Shown: positions 43,985 through 56,784 of the stretch, piece by piece
How the letters are laid out: each line of letters starts with the position of its first letter
Position numbering within the stretch: position 1 is the first letter of the stretch
Origin: Paguma larvata
Lineage: Eukaryota > Chordata > Mammalia > Carnivora > Viverridae
NCBI GenBank assembly: GCA_030068075.1
Contig: CM057826.1
Span: 113,050,746 to 113,114,745 of the forward strand
Direction of reading: 5' to 3'
Length of the DNA: 64,000 bases
Notes under the pieces: generated by a model
The model's database searches: none
Told to the model about the DNA's origin: nothing
What the model saw: only the letters and a program-made list of their open reading frames with translations
Made by a program: the position numbers and the translations under genes

Positions 43985-44770
43985 CATTTTTGGATTACAA
44001 TTTGGCAAAGCCTATGAAAAAAATTCATGCACTTTCTTTACGATCCAGCAAACCACTTCTAAGAATCTTTTCCACAAAAATGTTTACACAAACATGGAAA
44101 GACATAGGTTAAAAGATGCTCTGGGAAATATTGAAATTAATATCCAGCAAATAGAGAAACTGTTTATTAAATTTTGAGTATCACCATGAAATAAAATACT
44201 ATAGGGTTTTTTTTAAAAACAAGAAAGATATAAGTCTACTGGTCTGAAAATATGCTATAATATTAAGTTTAAAAGGTTGAAGAATATCAAAAATACATAA
44301 TATTGTCTCTTTTGTTTAAAATATGTCATATGAGGGGCATCTGGGTGGCTCAGTTGGTTGAGCGTCTGACTTCAGCTCAGGTCATGATCTCACGGTCTGT
44401 GAGTTCGAGCCCTGCGTCGGGCTCTGTGCTGACAGCTCAGAGCCTGAAGCCTGCTTTGGATTCTATCTCCCTCTCTCTCTGCCCCTCACTGGTAATGCTC
44501 TGTCTGTCTCTCAAAAATAAACGTTAAAAAATGTTTTAAAAACATACATTATATGTGCATATCTATGTGTACATATATATTAATATTTATATGCATATTA
44601 CCTGCAAGCACATTAGTTTTAAAGATGGTTACTTCTTGAATAGTGACACTGGCATATGTCTTAAGGGAATAGGGCAGGGAGATAGCCAGCTCTTACTTAA
44701 CATTGGATCATCTTTGGTACTGTTTGAATTTTTAATAATAAACAGTTACAAATTTTATTATTAAAAAATT
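43985..44770 (+). mobile_element. Old LINE-1 3' region, split by a SINE
   Basis: Left part: acgatccagcaaaccacttc, taagaatcttttccacaaaa, tttacacaaacatggaaaga. Right part after the SINE: gatggttacttcttgaatag, a ttggtactgtttgaattttt segment and aataataaacagttac. This is the order of an old L1 ORF2 end plus 3' UTR. Confidence 0.6.
44334..44538 (+). mobile_element. Felid SINE, well preserved
   Basis: Head gggcatctgggtggctcagt, ggtcatgatctcacggtctg, gagttcgagccctgcgtcgg, ctgacagctcagagcctgaa and aaaaataaacgttaaaa tail. Close to the consensus as I remember it. Confidence 0.97.
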
Positions 44771-45240
44771 AGTTTTCCTGAAAACCATAAATGAGCAACA
44801 AAACTCCCCCACGATGATTTTAAAATCTTTCCCTTGGCATTCTGGCTCACTCCATGGCTTCTGTACTGCTTGCCCTTCTTCCCCTCCTCCCTGCCCCCCA
44901 TTTTTAGGAAAACTCCTTTTGCTCTAGCACAAGTGCCCAGCGTGAGTACCTCACTGCTTCTCCTGTGTTTGCTTACTTCTTCCCTTTTTTCCCCAGTTCA
45001 TCATGATCAACCTCCCAGAAAACAGCCTATCAATGCAAAACATGTCTCAGGGGGAAAAGGAAAAAAAAGATACCTAATGTTTTTTCATTGGTAAAATAAA
45101 GCCAAAAACCTCTTTACTGAACAGGAGGAGAAAAAAGGCTGAGGTCACTGTTACACTAATAATTGTCCCATCTTACCTATTTCTTTCTCCCTTCCTCACC
45201 TCTCTCTCCTCAAGTTGAGTCCCCCCCCAAAAAAAAAGAA
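44771..45240. other. Unassigned DNA
   Basis: Pyrimidine-rich parts (44870-45000, 45170-45220) and a C8A9 run at about 45222-45238. No repeat named. Confidence 0.45.
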
Positions 45241-45249
45241 GAAAAAGAA

Positions 45250-45335
45250 ATAATGGCTTTATTATTATATCCCCAGAATCTAATACATGCCCAACAGTAG
45301 GTGCAGAATAATACTGGTTGAATATATGCTTGACT
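45250..45335 (+). repeat. L2-type tail
   Basis: atccccagaatctaatacat, acagtaggtgcagaataata and ctggttgaatatatg. Confidence 0.5.
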
Positions 45336-45359
45336 AAGTCATACCCTCAAGCAGCTTAT

Positions 45360-46425
45360 ATCCTGTTAAGGAGGCATATAATTTCAGTAATTCATCTTTA
45401 ATATTATATGTGCTTCTGACTCACTATTACCTGAGAGACAGTAGCAGCTTTAAACAACCAGCCGCCAATAACCAAGGATTTGCTTCTGCAAAGCCCTGCA
45501 TGCTAATACAGGCTGTCAGCCAGGGAACCCAGCAGAGCTCTGCTTAGCAACCAGTCCCTTTGCTATCTATTTTGGTTAGCTATGTCAAAAGTTATTCTAA
45601 CTTCATTCAATCAATGGCTTCATGTTGTGAAAGAAAGACACCACAAAAAGATGAGAAAACAGAATCAAAGATATGTATGTTCAACACCTCTGAAGGCTGT
45701 TCCAAAATGCCTTTCTTCTTTCCCAGTGAAGCAGGAGCCGCACTGCGCTCTTGTTTACAACCCATTTGGGAGGAATCTGTTACACAGAAGGAAGGTGTCT
45801 TTGACCTTCATCTCCCTGGAAGGAGAAATACAGAACAGCTGTCTGTTTACCATTCTGATCTCATTTCCATGACGTTGAACCACTCATTTGGGAAACATGA
45901 AAAATAGAATAGATGCACTTTTTTTTTTTTTTTTTTTGGTAAGATGTTTTTGAAGACATTAGACCCTTGGTGAGCTTACGGATGATTGCAAGTGTATGGC
46001 CGGCAACAAGTGTTCCTTAGCTGAAAATGGAAAGATGTTCAGACTTCAAATTGGGCATAAAGTACAGCATGTCATTTGTGTAGTTTTGTTTTCCCGTGTC
46101 TTTTTTACTTCTACATGGTATTTTCGCTCACAGTTTCCAGAGAGAAGCCTCTGAGTGCCAAGAGATGGAAACTTCCCCACAAAATAGCAAAGGCTAAGGG
46201 GCAGAACTGGACCAAGAACACACATTCACTTTTCCTGGTGCATTCGTTCCTGGTTCAACTGAGTGCAGACGTGACTGAGCCAGACTACAGTGCGTTCCCA
46301 AACACAGTCCCCAGTAGAGAGCTTTGTTGTTTCATATATTCTCCAAGACTCCAATGTAAATGGAAGGAATTCCTTCTGTTTTCATTCAACAAATTGTCTT
46401 ATGCCTGAAGTCAATCTTGATCGCA
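45360..46425. other. About 1 kb of unique-looking DNA
   Basis: No recognised repeats apart from a 19-base T run at 45919-45937. Slightly GC-richer than its surroundings. Open frames at 45560-45907 (115 codons) and 46076-46408 (110 codons), both +, have no recognisable domain. Another frame (45582-45872) overlaps the first, which argues against coding. It could contain conserved non-coding sequence. Confidence 0.35.
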
Positions 46426-46689
46426 AAATCAGTAGTGCCTGATGTCAGTTTGGACTGGAAGGCACCAAAGATATCACTGATTCCATGTCCCGCATTAATG
46501 GAGCAAAATTAGGCCTAAAGAAAGGGAGAGAGTTACCTAAGGGCACAGTTGGTGACAGAGAAGAAAGAAAACCCATAAGTGATTCCCTGCTCAGTATCTT
46601 TCTAGTGTAGGACATGGCCTCTTAGTCTAGCCTTGAATTGAAACATCAATCAACATAATGAGTTATCAATTCAGTGTGTTTCTATTAAT

Positions 46690-46800
46690 GCCTCCTATGG
46701 CCTCAGAATTGGGCTAGGCTTTTGTGAGAGCCACACACAAAAAATGATAGGCCTCCGCCATTGCCCTCAAGGAGCTAACTGGAGACAAAAGTCATGCATT
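46690..46800 (-). repeat. L2 3' end, antisense
   Basis: ttaatgcctcctatggcctc, ccattgccctcaaggagcta. Confidence 0.5.
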
Positions 46801-47755
46801 TCTAAGGATTGAATGAGGACTGAGTGTAAATGAGTATAGGTTTTCTTTTTAGGGTAATGTTGATATTCTGGAACTAGACAGTGCTGATTGTTGTATTCAC
46901 TTTGCAAATATATTAAAAACAGATGAATTATATACTGTGAAAGGGCAAATGTTATGGGATAGGAATTATAGCTCATTGTAAAAGTCACACATTTAAAGTC
47001 ATTAATAATGGAGCAGAAACCAATAGCAAAAGATGTCTTCTACTAACTAGAAATCAGAAAGGCAGACTAGCAGATGTCATTATTTCTTTGAAAATCAAGA
47101 ACTTAAACATATGTGACATTGTAGTGGCTAGGAATAACAAGAACCAAAGACAGAATGTAAGCAGGAATAATGGAGATACTTTGAGGAGAAAGATGTGTTA
47201 TGTTACAGAGGTGTCTTCATGTTCTTTGTGGGAAAATGATATTAGAGTGGGGAGTACATGGTGATTTTTTAAAGCATTTTTCAAGTTCTGTTAAAACCAG
47301 GTAACTCAAGAATAATGCTGAACAGTAAGCCAGTAAGTAATTTTTCTAGTAATTTAACAAACAATTCAATATGAAAAATATAAGTGAAGAAGCAAATTCT
47401 GGTTTTGGATATTTGTCCAGACAGCAAGTTGATGGATGCACCAAAGCAAAATTCTTCCCTAAGTTTCTTGAGTCTTGATAAAGAATTGTAGCAGATAGTC
47501 TAGGTATATGCTGAGTTTAGAGAAAAAGAGCAGGAATTGAAGAAGGGAATTGGTAACTACATAATAATTCACGTAATATAAACATACAATCCTGGCATTT
47601 AAGGCCAAAGCAGAGGTTTCTTGTGGAAACAATGGCTAATTTCAAATAGGATGTGGGTACAAAGGACTGATTCTCCATTGCAGGATTCATGGAATTGTTC
47701 AAGTCAAAAAGAACATTCGTAAATGTGTCTTCTTTGCCTGTCCAGTACCATTCCC
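46801..47755. other. Unassigned DNA
   Basis: No named repeat and no credible exon. Confidence 0.45.
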
Positions 47756-47759
47756 TCTT

Positions 47760-48190
47760 CTATTTTCATGAGAAGAAGCATTCCTCCCCTGCTCTAGGTT
47801 CATGTGGTTCACAATGACTCCAGAGGTGGGCACATGATCCAGGCTTCAACTAAGATCTAATTTCTCATGCCTTGGCCATAGTTCAAGCCATAGACTCATG
47901 CCCCCAAGGCAGCATGCCATCCTGGGACTTTTGATAACATGGGTTAGGAGAAAAAATCCTCTTGCATAAGGGTTTTTAGCTCTACAAATGATGTTAGCCT
48001 GCAGCTACTGGGAAGTATCCATATAGAAAGTTCCTGGTAGAGAGTAAAGCCAATACAGAGACAAGCATGGAGAATCAGATTCCCGGTGACTTCTTCTAAC
48101 CTCCTGGATCCAAGTGTATCTGGCATCATTGCCTTTGATTGTTCAGATAAATATTCCTTTCTGCTAAAGTCATTTTGGACTGGGTATCTA
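47760..48190 (+). repeat. Dispersed ancient repeat, family not named
   Basis: Follows a familiar mammalian repeat order: catgatccaggcttcaacta, a aaggcagcatgccatcctgg segment, gagaatcagattcccggtga, then an end gataaatattcctttctgct with tttggactgggtatctatca. Confidence 0.4.
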
Positions 48191-48239
48191 TCACTTCCAA
48201 TAAAAAATCATGATGAATACAGCATCCATTCCAACCTTA

Positions 48240-48370
48240 TAATTTGCAGGTGAGGACTGAGGTCCAGAGAGGAGTAAAAATTTGCTAAGGTTGCATAGTA
48301 ATCAGCAGTAGGATCTAGAGACAAATGCAGACACCTTGGTTCTTAGTCTAAGGTCTTTTCCCTAGGCTGG
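48240..48370 (+). repeat. MIR3/L2-type fragment
   Basis: gaggactgaggtccagagag, tttgctaaggttgcatagta, gcagtaggatctagagacaa. Confidence 0.55.
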
Positions 48371-48524
48371 CACTAAGCATTCATTTTGGAAACACTCAGA
48401 CGACCAAAGTTGAGATGTCACCTACAAGTCAATGCTGTTAACAAGAAGCCTTGGTTTACCTGACTCAACAAATTACACATTTGATCTCAGAGCACCAAAA
48501 AGCAACAATCATCAGCAAACGTCC

Positions 48525-49030
48525 AACGTCTACCCATTCTTTTAGAATGAAATCCAGCTTCTTTCCGTAATCTTCACATACCTGACTGTGCCTTAGACTG
48601 TCTTGCAACTTCACGTTACAGAATGCTTTCCTACTGTCACTATGCTACAGACATCCTGGTTTTCTTTCAGGCCACAGAAGGTCCCTAACTCTTATCTGAC
48701 CACAGTCTTTGCGTACTCTTTCCTCTGGTTAGGATGCTTGTCTTGTACTCTTTGCATGACTATCTCCTCTCACCTCAGTGTCAGTGTTACCCCATTAGGC
48801 AGACCTTCCATGAAAACAGATCCCTCTGCCTATAACTCTTTAACTCAGAACTCTTCATTTAAATGTTAACTGTATTATATCATTATTTGATTCACTTGTT
48901 TATCTATTTGTTGTCTTGCTCTCTCTTGGGCTTCATGTGAGCAGAAATGTATCTGCACAGATCACTGTTAAAACCCAATGCCTGGCACTTACAATGCATT
49001 GAATAAATACTCAAATTGAAGGAGGAAATA
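48525..49030 (+). repeat. L2 element
   Basis: tttagaatgaaatccagctt, ctccttt-like cttccgtaatcttcacatac, cattaggcagaccttccatg, gcctggcacttacaatgcat and tgaataaatactcaaattga. Confidence 0.75.
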
Positions 49031-49625
49031 AATAAAGGAAACTCCCGTTTCCTAATTCAAGCTCACAAATTCCTCCCCAAGAGACCTTCATCTTTTGTTT
49101 TTATCTCTAACACCCCAAAGCTTCTCAGCACTTCCATTACCTTTTAGAAAACCATTACAAGAGCATTTTTTGCCATTAAGACAGCACTGATTTCCGAAAG
49201 CCATTTTCTAAACCTAAATTGGTTGCCAGCTCAGCTTTACCCAAAACTATGTCTAGCAAAGGAAGGCAGGTGGCTTAGTGCTCCATTTGCCAGTGGCGAT
49301 AAGTCCGAAGTGATTGAATTGCCCTTCCAGGTGATTTGCCCTGTTATTGTTTTGACATGGAATCATTTATTAATTCTGACACTGGCACTGCTTGCTGCAT
49401 CAAATCAAGTGTCTTTGCTGCCAGCTTGAAGAGCTAAATATCATATTTTAGCCCAATTCATTTTAAGTCTCAAAAGCTAAGCCTTCAGAAAAGGTGTATT
49501 TAACCTCTCACGTACTGCGAACAATTGGTAAATCAGTAATGCAGGCAGGTATAAGCCAAGAAGTTTGGTCACTTCTAGTCGGCTGGCAGATACATCAATT
49601 CTTTAGCTCACACAGACCTTCTTAG
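49031..49625. other. Unassigned DNA
   Basis: No named repeat. A 68-codon frame (49223-49429, +) ends in a hydrophobic stretch but has no family. Confidence 0.45.
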
Positions 49626-49629
49626 GACC

Positions 49630-50110
49630 TTTTTGGTTGTAAGAGACAAAAATGAACGGTTCAAGCAAAAATAGAAATTTACTGGGTCACTTAACTAAAA
49701 AAATCCAGGAGTATATTTGTGTCTGGACTCAGGATTTCAGATGATGTCATCCTCAACACTACATTCACAAGCTTCATATGCAGGCTCCTTCTGACAGCGT
49801 TCCAGGCCTACACGCTAATGGGTCTAAATCTAAGCACAAGTTTCTCCAAGTCTCACTGGCTCTTACTAGGTCACGTATCCATCTCTGAAACAATTAATGT
49901 GTCTAGGGCAATATAATGCTTTAAAGACCAGGCATGATCACATGGCCACCCTTGAGCTTTAGAAAGGAATCCATCTACTTGCAGATTAGGTCAAAGAACA
50001 GGAAACAGAGTATTCCTATGGGGGAATCAGATGCTATTAAGGGAAGAAAGGTCCAATGAAGCTGGACAACAAAACCAATAGGCTTCTGCTATACATCTCA
50101 AGACAACAGG
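49630..50110. repeat. Dispersed repeat, family not named
   Basis: Order gaacggttcaagcaaaaata, a tggactcaggatttcagatg segment, actaggtcacgtatccatct, ctgaaacaattaatgtgtct and ggcatgatcacatggccacc resembles a common mammalian interspersed repeat. Confidence 0.4.
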
Positions 50111-50551
50111 CCTCCAAATATTCTAACAATGGTGACAGCTACTGCAAAATAACCTCAATACCCCCAACCAAACCAGGGTCAAAAAAATATATATATATAT
50201 AATTAGGAGGCAAGAGATTATGGGATACAGAGGACCTTATAAGTGACATATTCTTAATACTTTATCAAACTACAGATGTTTCTATGTATGTCTTTCTTGT
50301 CAGATAAGCCACATACCCACTCTTCCAAGTCCATCAGAAGAAACAGCCAATTAAGTACTTAGACTAAGACAGAAGAGGAATGCCCCCAACAGGAGCCCTT
50401 TGCCACTCCATTCATATACTCCTCTGGGAAGCAATAGAGACAGCACAAAAAATGAAAAAAGAAGTAGAGAAAATATACAGAAAAGAGAGAAGAAAAGTTA
50501 CAAAAATGAAAGTCATCTGAATGGGCACAGAAGAAAAGTTTAAAAAGTTAA

Positions 50552-50733
50552 AGCCTGGGTGACTCAGTTGGTTAAGTGATGAACATCGGCTCAGGTCATG
50601 ATTTCATGGTGTGAGTTCGAGCCCTGCATCAGGCTCTGTGCTGACAGCTCAGAGCCTGGAGCCTGCTTCAGATTCTTCCCCTCCCCTGCTTGCAGTCTGT
50701 CTCTTTCTCTCTCAAAAATAAATAAGCATTAAA
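50552..50733 (+). mobile_element. Felid SINE, slightly 5'-truncated
   Basis: Starts at gcctgggtgactcagttggt, then ggctcaggtcatgatttcat, gagttcgagccctgcatcag, ctgacagctcagagcctgga, a short CT region and aaaaataaataagc tail. The first head bases are missing. Confidence 0.95.
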
Positions 50734-50749
50734 AAAAGGTTAAAAAAGA

Positions 50750-51829
50750 GTTTTATATTTATTTTGTTATCTTTGTTTTCTAATTTTTCTGTAATAAACA
50801 TGTATGACTTACATCAGATGTAGGCCTAATGATAGAATTTCTTTCAACTTATCTCCTTCTATGGCCAAAACATATATATATTTTTATAGGGCACTGGAGT
50901 GCTAATAGTAATAATAATAAAGAGTATCTCTACTTCTTCGATCAAAATTAGGAGCCATTTGGGAGATAGTCACACAAGTCCAGACAAAAAGATGAAAATA
51001 TCAACTTTATTACCAATAAACATGATAGTGGAGAAACTGCTAAGTTTGCAAGACAATTGGGTTCAGTGATACTTCATCCTCTTTTTAGGCAGACTTGTCA
51101 ACTCATAGCTACTAAGAATTCTGCACAACATTGGGCCTTCCCCACACAGGTCTGTTTCTGTAATGGCAGAAAGGAGAAGCACAGAAAAAATGCTTCCAGC
51201 TACCAGAGTTCTTCCCAAAGGCAAGGCAGATAGGAAAAGTTTGAGCCATGAATGACTAGATGCTACTCTCAAACTCGCCAACCAAACTACTCAACCCCCT
51301 GGAAGAGAGTGAGCAATGGAGTAAGAGAGACACCAGTTATACTCTAGTGGAGATCTTCCACATTGGCACACACAGACAAAAACCAGAATGCTCACCCCCA
51401 GTCTCCCAGGAAATAGGATGATCTATTGCAGGCTTACGCTATGTATCAACTATTAGCCCTATCAGTGAAATTAAGGGGAAAAATGTTATTCAAGATTTGG
51501 CTATTCATGGCTGTTTTCAATGACTGGAAGTCAATAATGAGATGACTTTTCTCTAAACCAACCAATTAGACCACGAATCATGACAAACTTTCTCCAGGGA
51601 GAAATTGCAAGGTCTACATTATGATAATGATTTTATACTATTTACCATACATAAGATTAAGATGATGACATGAAAATACATGTGACACTGGCCTCTTTCC
51701 TCTTTTAGGATTGTTCCCTCAATCAACTCTTTTCTTGGGGGAAAGATGGTGTTTGCTATTACACTTTTAGAGCCTTCTTCTTCTCCCAGGCTTGCCTCAT
51801 AAATAATGATGATGCCTTAGCTACTTAGA
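50750..51829. other. Unassigned DNA
   Basis: No named repeat. A 72-codon minus-strand frame (51063-51281) has no motif. Confidence 0.45.
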
Positions 51830-52200
51830 CTTTTGTTACAGCCAGCTGCTTTTATTTATGGACAATGTGGGCGGCCAATCATTGTCTGTGTGTTAGCACA
51901 ACATTACTCTCAAACAGGATGCATCGGGTCACTGGGAAACCTGGCACAGGCTGTTACATACTGTGCCTGCCACTCCGCCATCATCTCGGAACAAAGATTT
52001 ATTCAGCTCATGGGAATTGACATATATTTTATTGCTGCTATCATAAAGAAACATGGAAGTTTGCTCCTTCTGGTCTACTGGTATTTGAAACTTTTTTTCC
52101 TATTTGCATGCTTCGTTCATGAATCTTCAAAGAAACGCTGTCGAGATTTTACAAAGGTTATCAATTACATCATTACCCAGAACATCGGATAGCATCCTCA
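51830..52200. other. Unique-looking segment with octamer motif
   Basis: GC-richer non-repeat DNA with several CpGs. Near 52103 it holds a perfect POU-type octamer, atttgcat. An open frame of 119 codons (51833-52192, +) covers it. The translation has a hydrophobic middle (about residues 64-93) but no family match I know. More likely conserved non-coding DNA or chance than a gene. Confidence 0.3.
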
Positions 52201-53084
52201 ACAGTTATGACCCTTGGAGGTGCAGAATGAAAAACTAAGAAGAGTTTGAATCTAAGAAATTTAATTCAATAAAGTAAGTTCAAAATAATTTTGAAGCAGA
52301 GCCAAGAAATCAAGGTAGCTAAAATACTCCTCATTCTTACAGATGAATTAACAAAGAGGGAATGCACTAATTGATTGGAGGTCGTAAGAAAACCTGGGTT
52401 TATGAGGGAAGAAATTCTAAACGTAAACTCCTTAATAGAACATGTCCAGGTAGGACCCATCCCTTAATTATAGTTTTTAAAGAACTATAATTATGTTGCT
52501 AGAATTTTTACTTTCCATTTCAATATTCTCTGTTCTTCTCAGTACTGTGGTCCATGAGGAAAAAGGCGTGACTCTAAGACTTCCTAAAAGCTGAATTACA
52601 GCATCTTGATATAGTGACATGGAGTCAGAGAAGACCAGAGGCCTGTTGGCCTCTTTACCTACCTACCTTACCTTGGGAAGAAGTCAACAAAATCTGAGTG
52701 ACTGACACTGAAATATCTGCTTCTAATTCTGGCTTGCTCTGGAAGTTCTCAAAAATCCAATAAAGGTTGCAATGGTTTTCAGTGCTCAAGCTTGTTGACA
52801 GGGGGAGAAAGAAAATAGTATTCATTAAGTCCCTGCAATGGATTGAGTGTTTATATACAGTGGACACACACTCGTCAGGCAACAAATGTTTATTGAGGAT
52901 TTACTGTTTGCCTGAGACTGTACAAAGTGCTGTCGTGACGATACCTACTTGGTTACGAGCAAGTAGACAGCTCAGCAGTAGTCTCAGCAGATGAGACTTT
53001 GGCAGCTCACTGTTTTTTCCTCCAGCCCTTTAGCACAGCTCAACTGTGACTTTTGAATGTCTATATCCAGAGACCCTGTATTCA
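52201..53084. other. Unassigned DNA with a short L2 relic
   Basis: A reversed L2 end (caacaaatgtttattgagga, then a diverged tail) lies at about 52880-52950. The rest is not recognised. Confidence 0.45.
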
Positions 53085-53525
53085 TTTGTTTCTGCTTTCC
53101 TACCAAGGTACACCACACTGGGTGGCTTAAACAAAAATTTATTGCCTCACAGTTGTAAAGGCTAGAAGTCCAAGAGCAAGGTTTTGGTAAGATTTATTCC
53201 TTCCGAGGGCTTTGAGTATCTGATCCATGCCTCTCTCCTGGCTTCTGGTGGTTTACTGCCCATCTGAGGTGCTCCTTGGCCTGGAGAAGCCTCACCCAGA
53301 TCTGTCTTCATGTTCACATGGTGTTCTCTCTGTGTGTCTGTTTGTGTCCACATTTTTTAGAAGGACACCAGTCATATTAAATAAGGGCCTACACTAATGA
53401 TCTTTTTAACTTTTTTACCTCTATACAGATCCTATCTCCAAAAAAGGTCACATTTTAAGAAACTGGAAATTAGGACTCCAATACATGTTTTTTTAGGAGA
53501 TGCAATTTGATCCACATCAATACTC
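53085..53525 (-). mobile_element. MLT1-type (MaLR) LTR, antisense
   Basis: Reverse-complement pattern of the MLT1 LTR: a gtattcatttgtttctgctt start, cactgggtggcttaaacaaa, tttattgcctcacagttgta, aggctagaagtccaagagca and a gatctgtcttcatgttcaca segment, then aagggcctacactaatgatc at the end. MLT1 LTRs derive from ancient ERVL-MaLR elements. Confidence 0.75.
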
Positions 53526-53620
53526 TAGAACAGAGGTTCTCATCATTTTTCCAGTATGACCTGTGAATATAACATTCACATGGAGAGAACATGCTTATGG
53601 GTGTGTTTAAAAAAAAAAAC

Positions 53621-53925
53621 CCTGGAGGGTATTATGCTAAGTGAAATAAGTCAGTCAGAGAAAGACAGATACCATATGTTTCCACACATAGGTGGATTTT
53701 GAGAGACTTAACAGAAAACCATGGGGGAGGTGAAGAGGGGAAAGAAAAAAGACACAGAGAGGGAGAGAGACAAAACATAAGAGACTCTTAAATACTAAGA
53801 ACAAACTGAGGGTTGAGGGGGGGAGAGTGGGTGACAGGCACTGAGGAGGGCACTGGTTGGGATGAGCACTGGGTGTTGTATGGAAACCAATTTGACAATA
53901 AAAAGTTTTAAAAAAAACTATAAAA
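53621..53925 (+). mobile_element. 5'-truncated carnivore LINE-1
   Basis: Starts inside the ORF2 end (tggagggtattatgctaagt, gaaataagtcagtcagagaa) and carries the 3' UTR (aagagactcttaaatactaa, ttgggatgagcactgggtgt) and an A-rich tail. Same L1 family as 20055-26858. Truncation to ~300 bases is typical of incomplete reverse transcription. Confidence 0.9.
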
Positions 53926-54084
53926 AAAACAAGCCCTTTTGCACTCTTTGTCCTCTCCCTTATCAAAAAAAATGTGCGTTAGTAATTTTTTCAACTTCTA
54001 TAAATCTACGTTTCAGGAGCATTATAATGAGTACAACCACAACTATGCACTTCAGATTTTAAGTTATTCTTAGAATTAGTAGTA

Positions 54085-54545
54085 ACTCCATTTTCTCAGA
54101 TCTCAAAAGCAACTTATCAATGAATCATATCGGTTCTACCTTCCAGCTATATCCAGAATCAGTCCATGTCTCATTCCCTCCTCTGCTACCCACTGGTCAA
54201 GCTATTACTATTTCTTTCATGAACCATTAAAACAGTTCTTAACTGGTCTTGCTTGCGTGGTAACCTTGACCCTCTCCACCTCTAGGAAAATTTAAAAACA
54301 ATAGCCAGAGTAATTCTTTTGAAACAAGAGTGAAGTCATATCCCTCCTGTGCTACACACCGTCCCAAGGCTTCCCCAATTTACTCTAAGTAAAACTAAAG
54401 TCCTTACAGAAACCCCAAGACATTGCATAATCTGGCCTATTACCTTTCTTACTTCATTACCTACAATTCTCTCCCTTGCCTATCCTGCTTATCTCTTCCT
54501 TAAAAATGTCAGGCTCTTAATAAATAATTGTTGACTAAACCAATC
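54085..54545 (+). repeat. L2 element
   Basis: aacagttcttaactggtctt, aatagccagagtaattcttt, gaagtcatatccctcctgtg, cataatctggcctattacct and the tail aataaataattgttgactaa. Confidence 0.8.
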
Positions 54546-54639
54546 AAAAAGACAATAGGACTCAAATGACTGAGAAAATAAATTATTATACTAGTTGCCT
54601 GTAAGTGTAATCCAATGTTTAGAACAAACTCTTTGAAAT

Positions 54640-54870
54640 GTTAATATCTTGGCCTCATTTCCTGGGTTCAATTCCCAGTTCTACCACTTACATCTGTGTG
54701 ATATGGGGCATATTCTTATTCTTTTTGTGCCTTGAATTCTTCATCTGTCAAATGGATAGAACGAAGTGACCTAACTCATAGGATTTTTTGAGGATTAAGT
54801 TAATACATAAAAAACACAATGTATAGCAGCTGAGTGTTAGTTAAGTGTTAGCTATTGTTGTTATAATTAT
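54640..54870 (+). repeat. MIR
   Basis: gggttcaattcccagttcta, ccacttacatctgtgtgata, cttcatctgtcaaatggata and a tcataggattttttgaggat segment. Nearly complete. Confidence 0.8.
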
Positions 54871-55705
54871 TCTATTAGACATTTCCACTTTGGATTGGTT
54901 CAAACATTAAATGATTTTATTTTTTCTAATAACTTCCGTACCTCCTCTTACCATTCCCAGTGCTGAACAAACATCCTTGGCTCTTTTGATTTAACTTGCA
55001 AGGGAAGGATGTGGTCTCCTCATCCCTTGCCTCCTTACTGGAACCTATAGCCTGTGGTGTTGGGTGGAAAGTAGTTCTTATCTCCCATGTCATTGCTCCG
55101 AGTAGGGTACACTTACCTCCAAGCTGGCTGTTGATGTTCTCTGAGGCTTTCTATAAGTCAGGTTCTTCTCTGTAGATGGGATTCAAGTTCTCGTGTGGTA
55201 CACTTTGTCAATATTCCTCTAGCACAGGAGACCATCTCATCCTCCTTATTCTCCATCATCTCACCCACCAGCTCTCTCCTGGGTAACCCAACCCACAACC
55301 TCTTGCTGTTCTTGTATATATCGCCCAACAGCTTTCCGTCTCTGGGGCAAGGGCATACATAGGAAGCAGCAGACCATCTTCTGACCCCTCCACTCAACCG
55401 AAATGAAATTCACACATTCTTCCATACCTTACAGTGCAAACAGGGACTGTCTTCTCTTTACCTCTCCCACCACACACAACTCTATCACTCCATCCTCTAC
55501 CACCCCTTTGTCCATATTCCAGCAGTCACCAGTACTCTGTCTCCGGCAATATTCAAACAGAAGATAAAAATCGTCCTCAAATAATTGTTTCAGGCACTTT
55601 CCATCTCTTGGGAGGGCGGTGTAAGGGCCATGTCAAATTTCTACTTCCAAGAGGAGGAGAGTGGGTACACGTGATTGCCATCCCATGAACTCCTCATTCC
55701 CTCTG
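54871..55705. other. Unassigned DNA
   Basis: Overlapping opposing frames only (55158-55397 minus, 55434-55688 plus). No repeat named. Confidence 0.45.
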
Positions 55706-56100
55706 TGGTATACAGACTTATGGGTCCCAGAGATGTCCATATCCTGTCTTTGGAAACTTTAAATGTGTTATGCTATATGGTAAATGGGAATTAAGGTCAT
55801 AGGCGGAATTAAGGTTGTTAATCAGGAGACCTTAAAATAGAGGGATTGTTCTGGATTATCCAAATGGCCCAATGTAATCACAAGGATTCTTAATAATGGA
55901 ATAGGGAGACAGAAGAGAGATAAACAAAGACATTACAGCATACGAAGGAATAAACCCAATGCTGCTGGTTTTAAAGGGCCTTGAGCCAAAAAATGCAGGA
56001 GACTGCTGACCTCTGGCACTGTGACATAATAAATTTGAGTTGTTTGCAGCCACACGTTGATAGTAATTTCTTGTAGGAGCAATAGGACGCTAACAGACCT
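55706..56100 (+). mobile_element. MLT1-type (MaLR) LTR
   Basis: Starts tggtatacagacttatgggt and ends with gcaataggacgctaacagac. In between are cagagatgtccatatcctgt, ctggattatccaaatggccc and a gtgacataataaatttgagt segment holding an AATAAA polyadenylation signal near 56028. Opposite strand to the copy at 53085-53525. Confidence 0.8.
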
Positions 56101-56784
56101 TCCAAACACAACTCTCTATCTACCTTACTGTCTCCCTCTGAGATGGTAGCACTGATGTATCTGAAATGGGTTCTCTCACCAAAAGGCACTTCTGTCACCT
56201 TAGAACGTCAGATCTTTCCTGACTTTTATTCTCAGTTAGGAGCCTTCTCCATCAAGTGCAGCACTCATGCATAATGACCAAAACCTCCCAGCAAGAAGAA
56301 ATGTTATGGAACCCTCCCATAATGATGATTTTTGCCAACCACAAGCTCTTCTCTGCTTCTGACTTATCAGGCCTGACTTAGGACAAATGCATTGTTTGTA
56401 ATTCTAGAGTCAGAGTCTGTCTCACTCCAGACCCACACCCTGAACCCTTTTGTGACTCATGGTACCCAGGTTAATAGAGCCAAGCAACAATTCTTTTTTC
56501 CAAAAACCTGGCATGTGAAGGGAGATAACTGACAGAACTCAGTGTTCTGTCCCACTGGAGGCAGGTAACTGATGAAAAACTGATCCAATAGAGGGGCTCT
56601 GGTCCATACATTTGTCAAATGGTTCTTAAGTTATATATAAGACACTGTGCCAGCCTTCTGAAGAGGTCCATTTGTCCACACTGTCCATCCACTAATTTAA
56701 CAGATTACAAAGGAAATTAGCTTCTAGAGGGTCAGGACTAGAGTCCCCTGTGCTAGAGCTTAAAGGTTATGACACCTCCAATTC
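56101..56784. other. Unassigned DNA
   Basis: No repeat named. Mixed composition. Confidence 0.45.

Noticed and set aside
45560..46408. Two open frames of 115 and 110 codons suggesting a small gene
   Set aside because: They are separated by a 19-base T run, have no domain, and another frame overlaps the first. No splice structure was evident.
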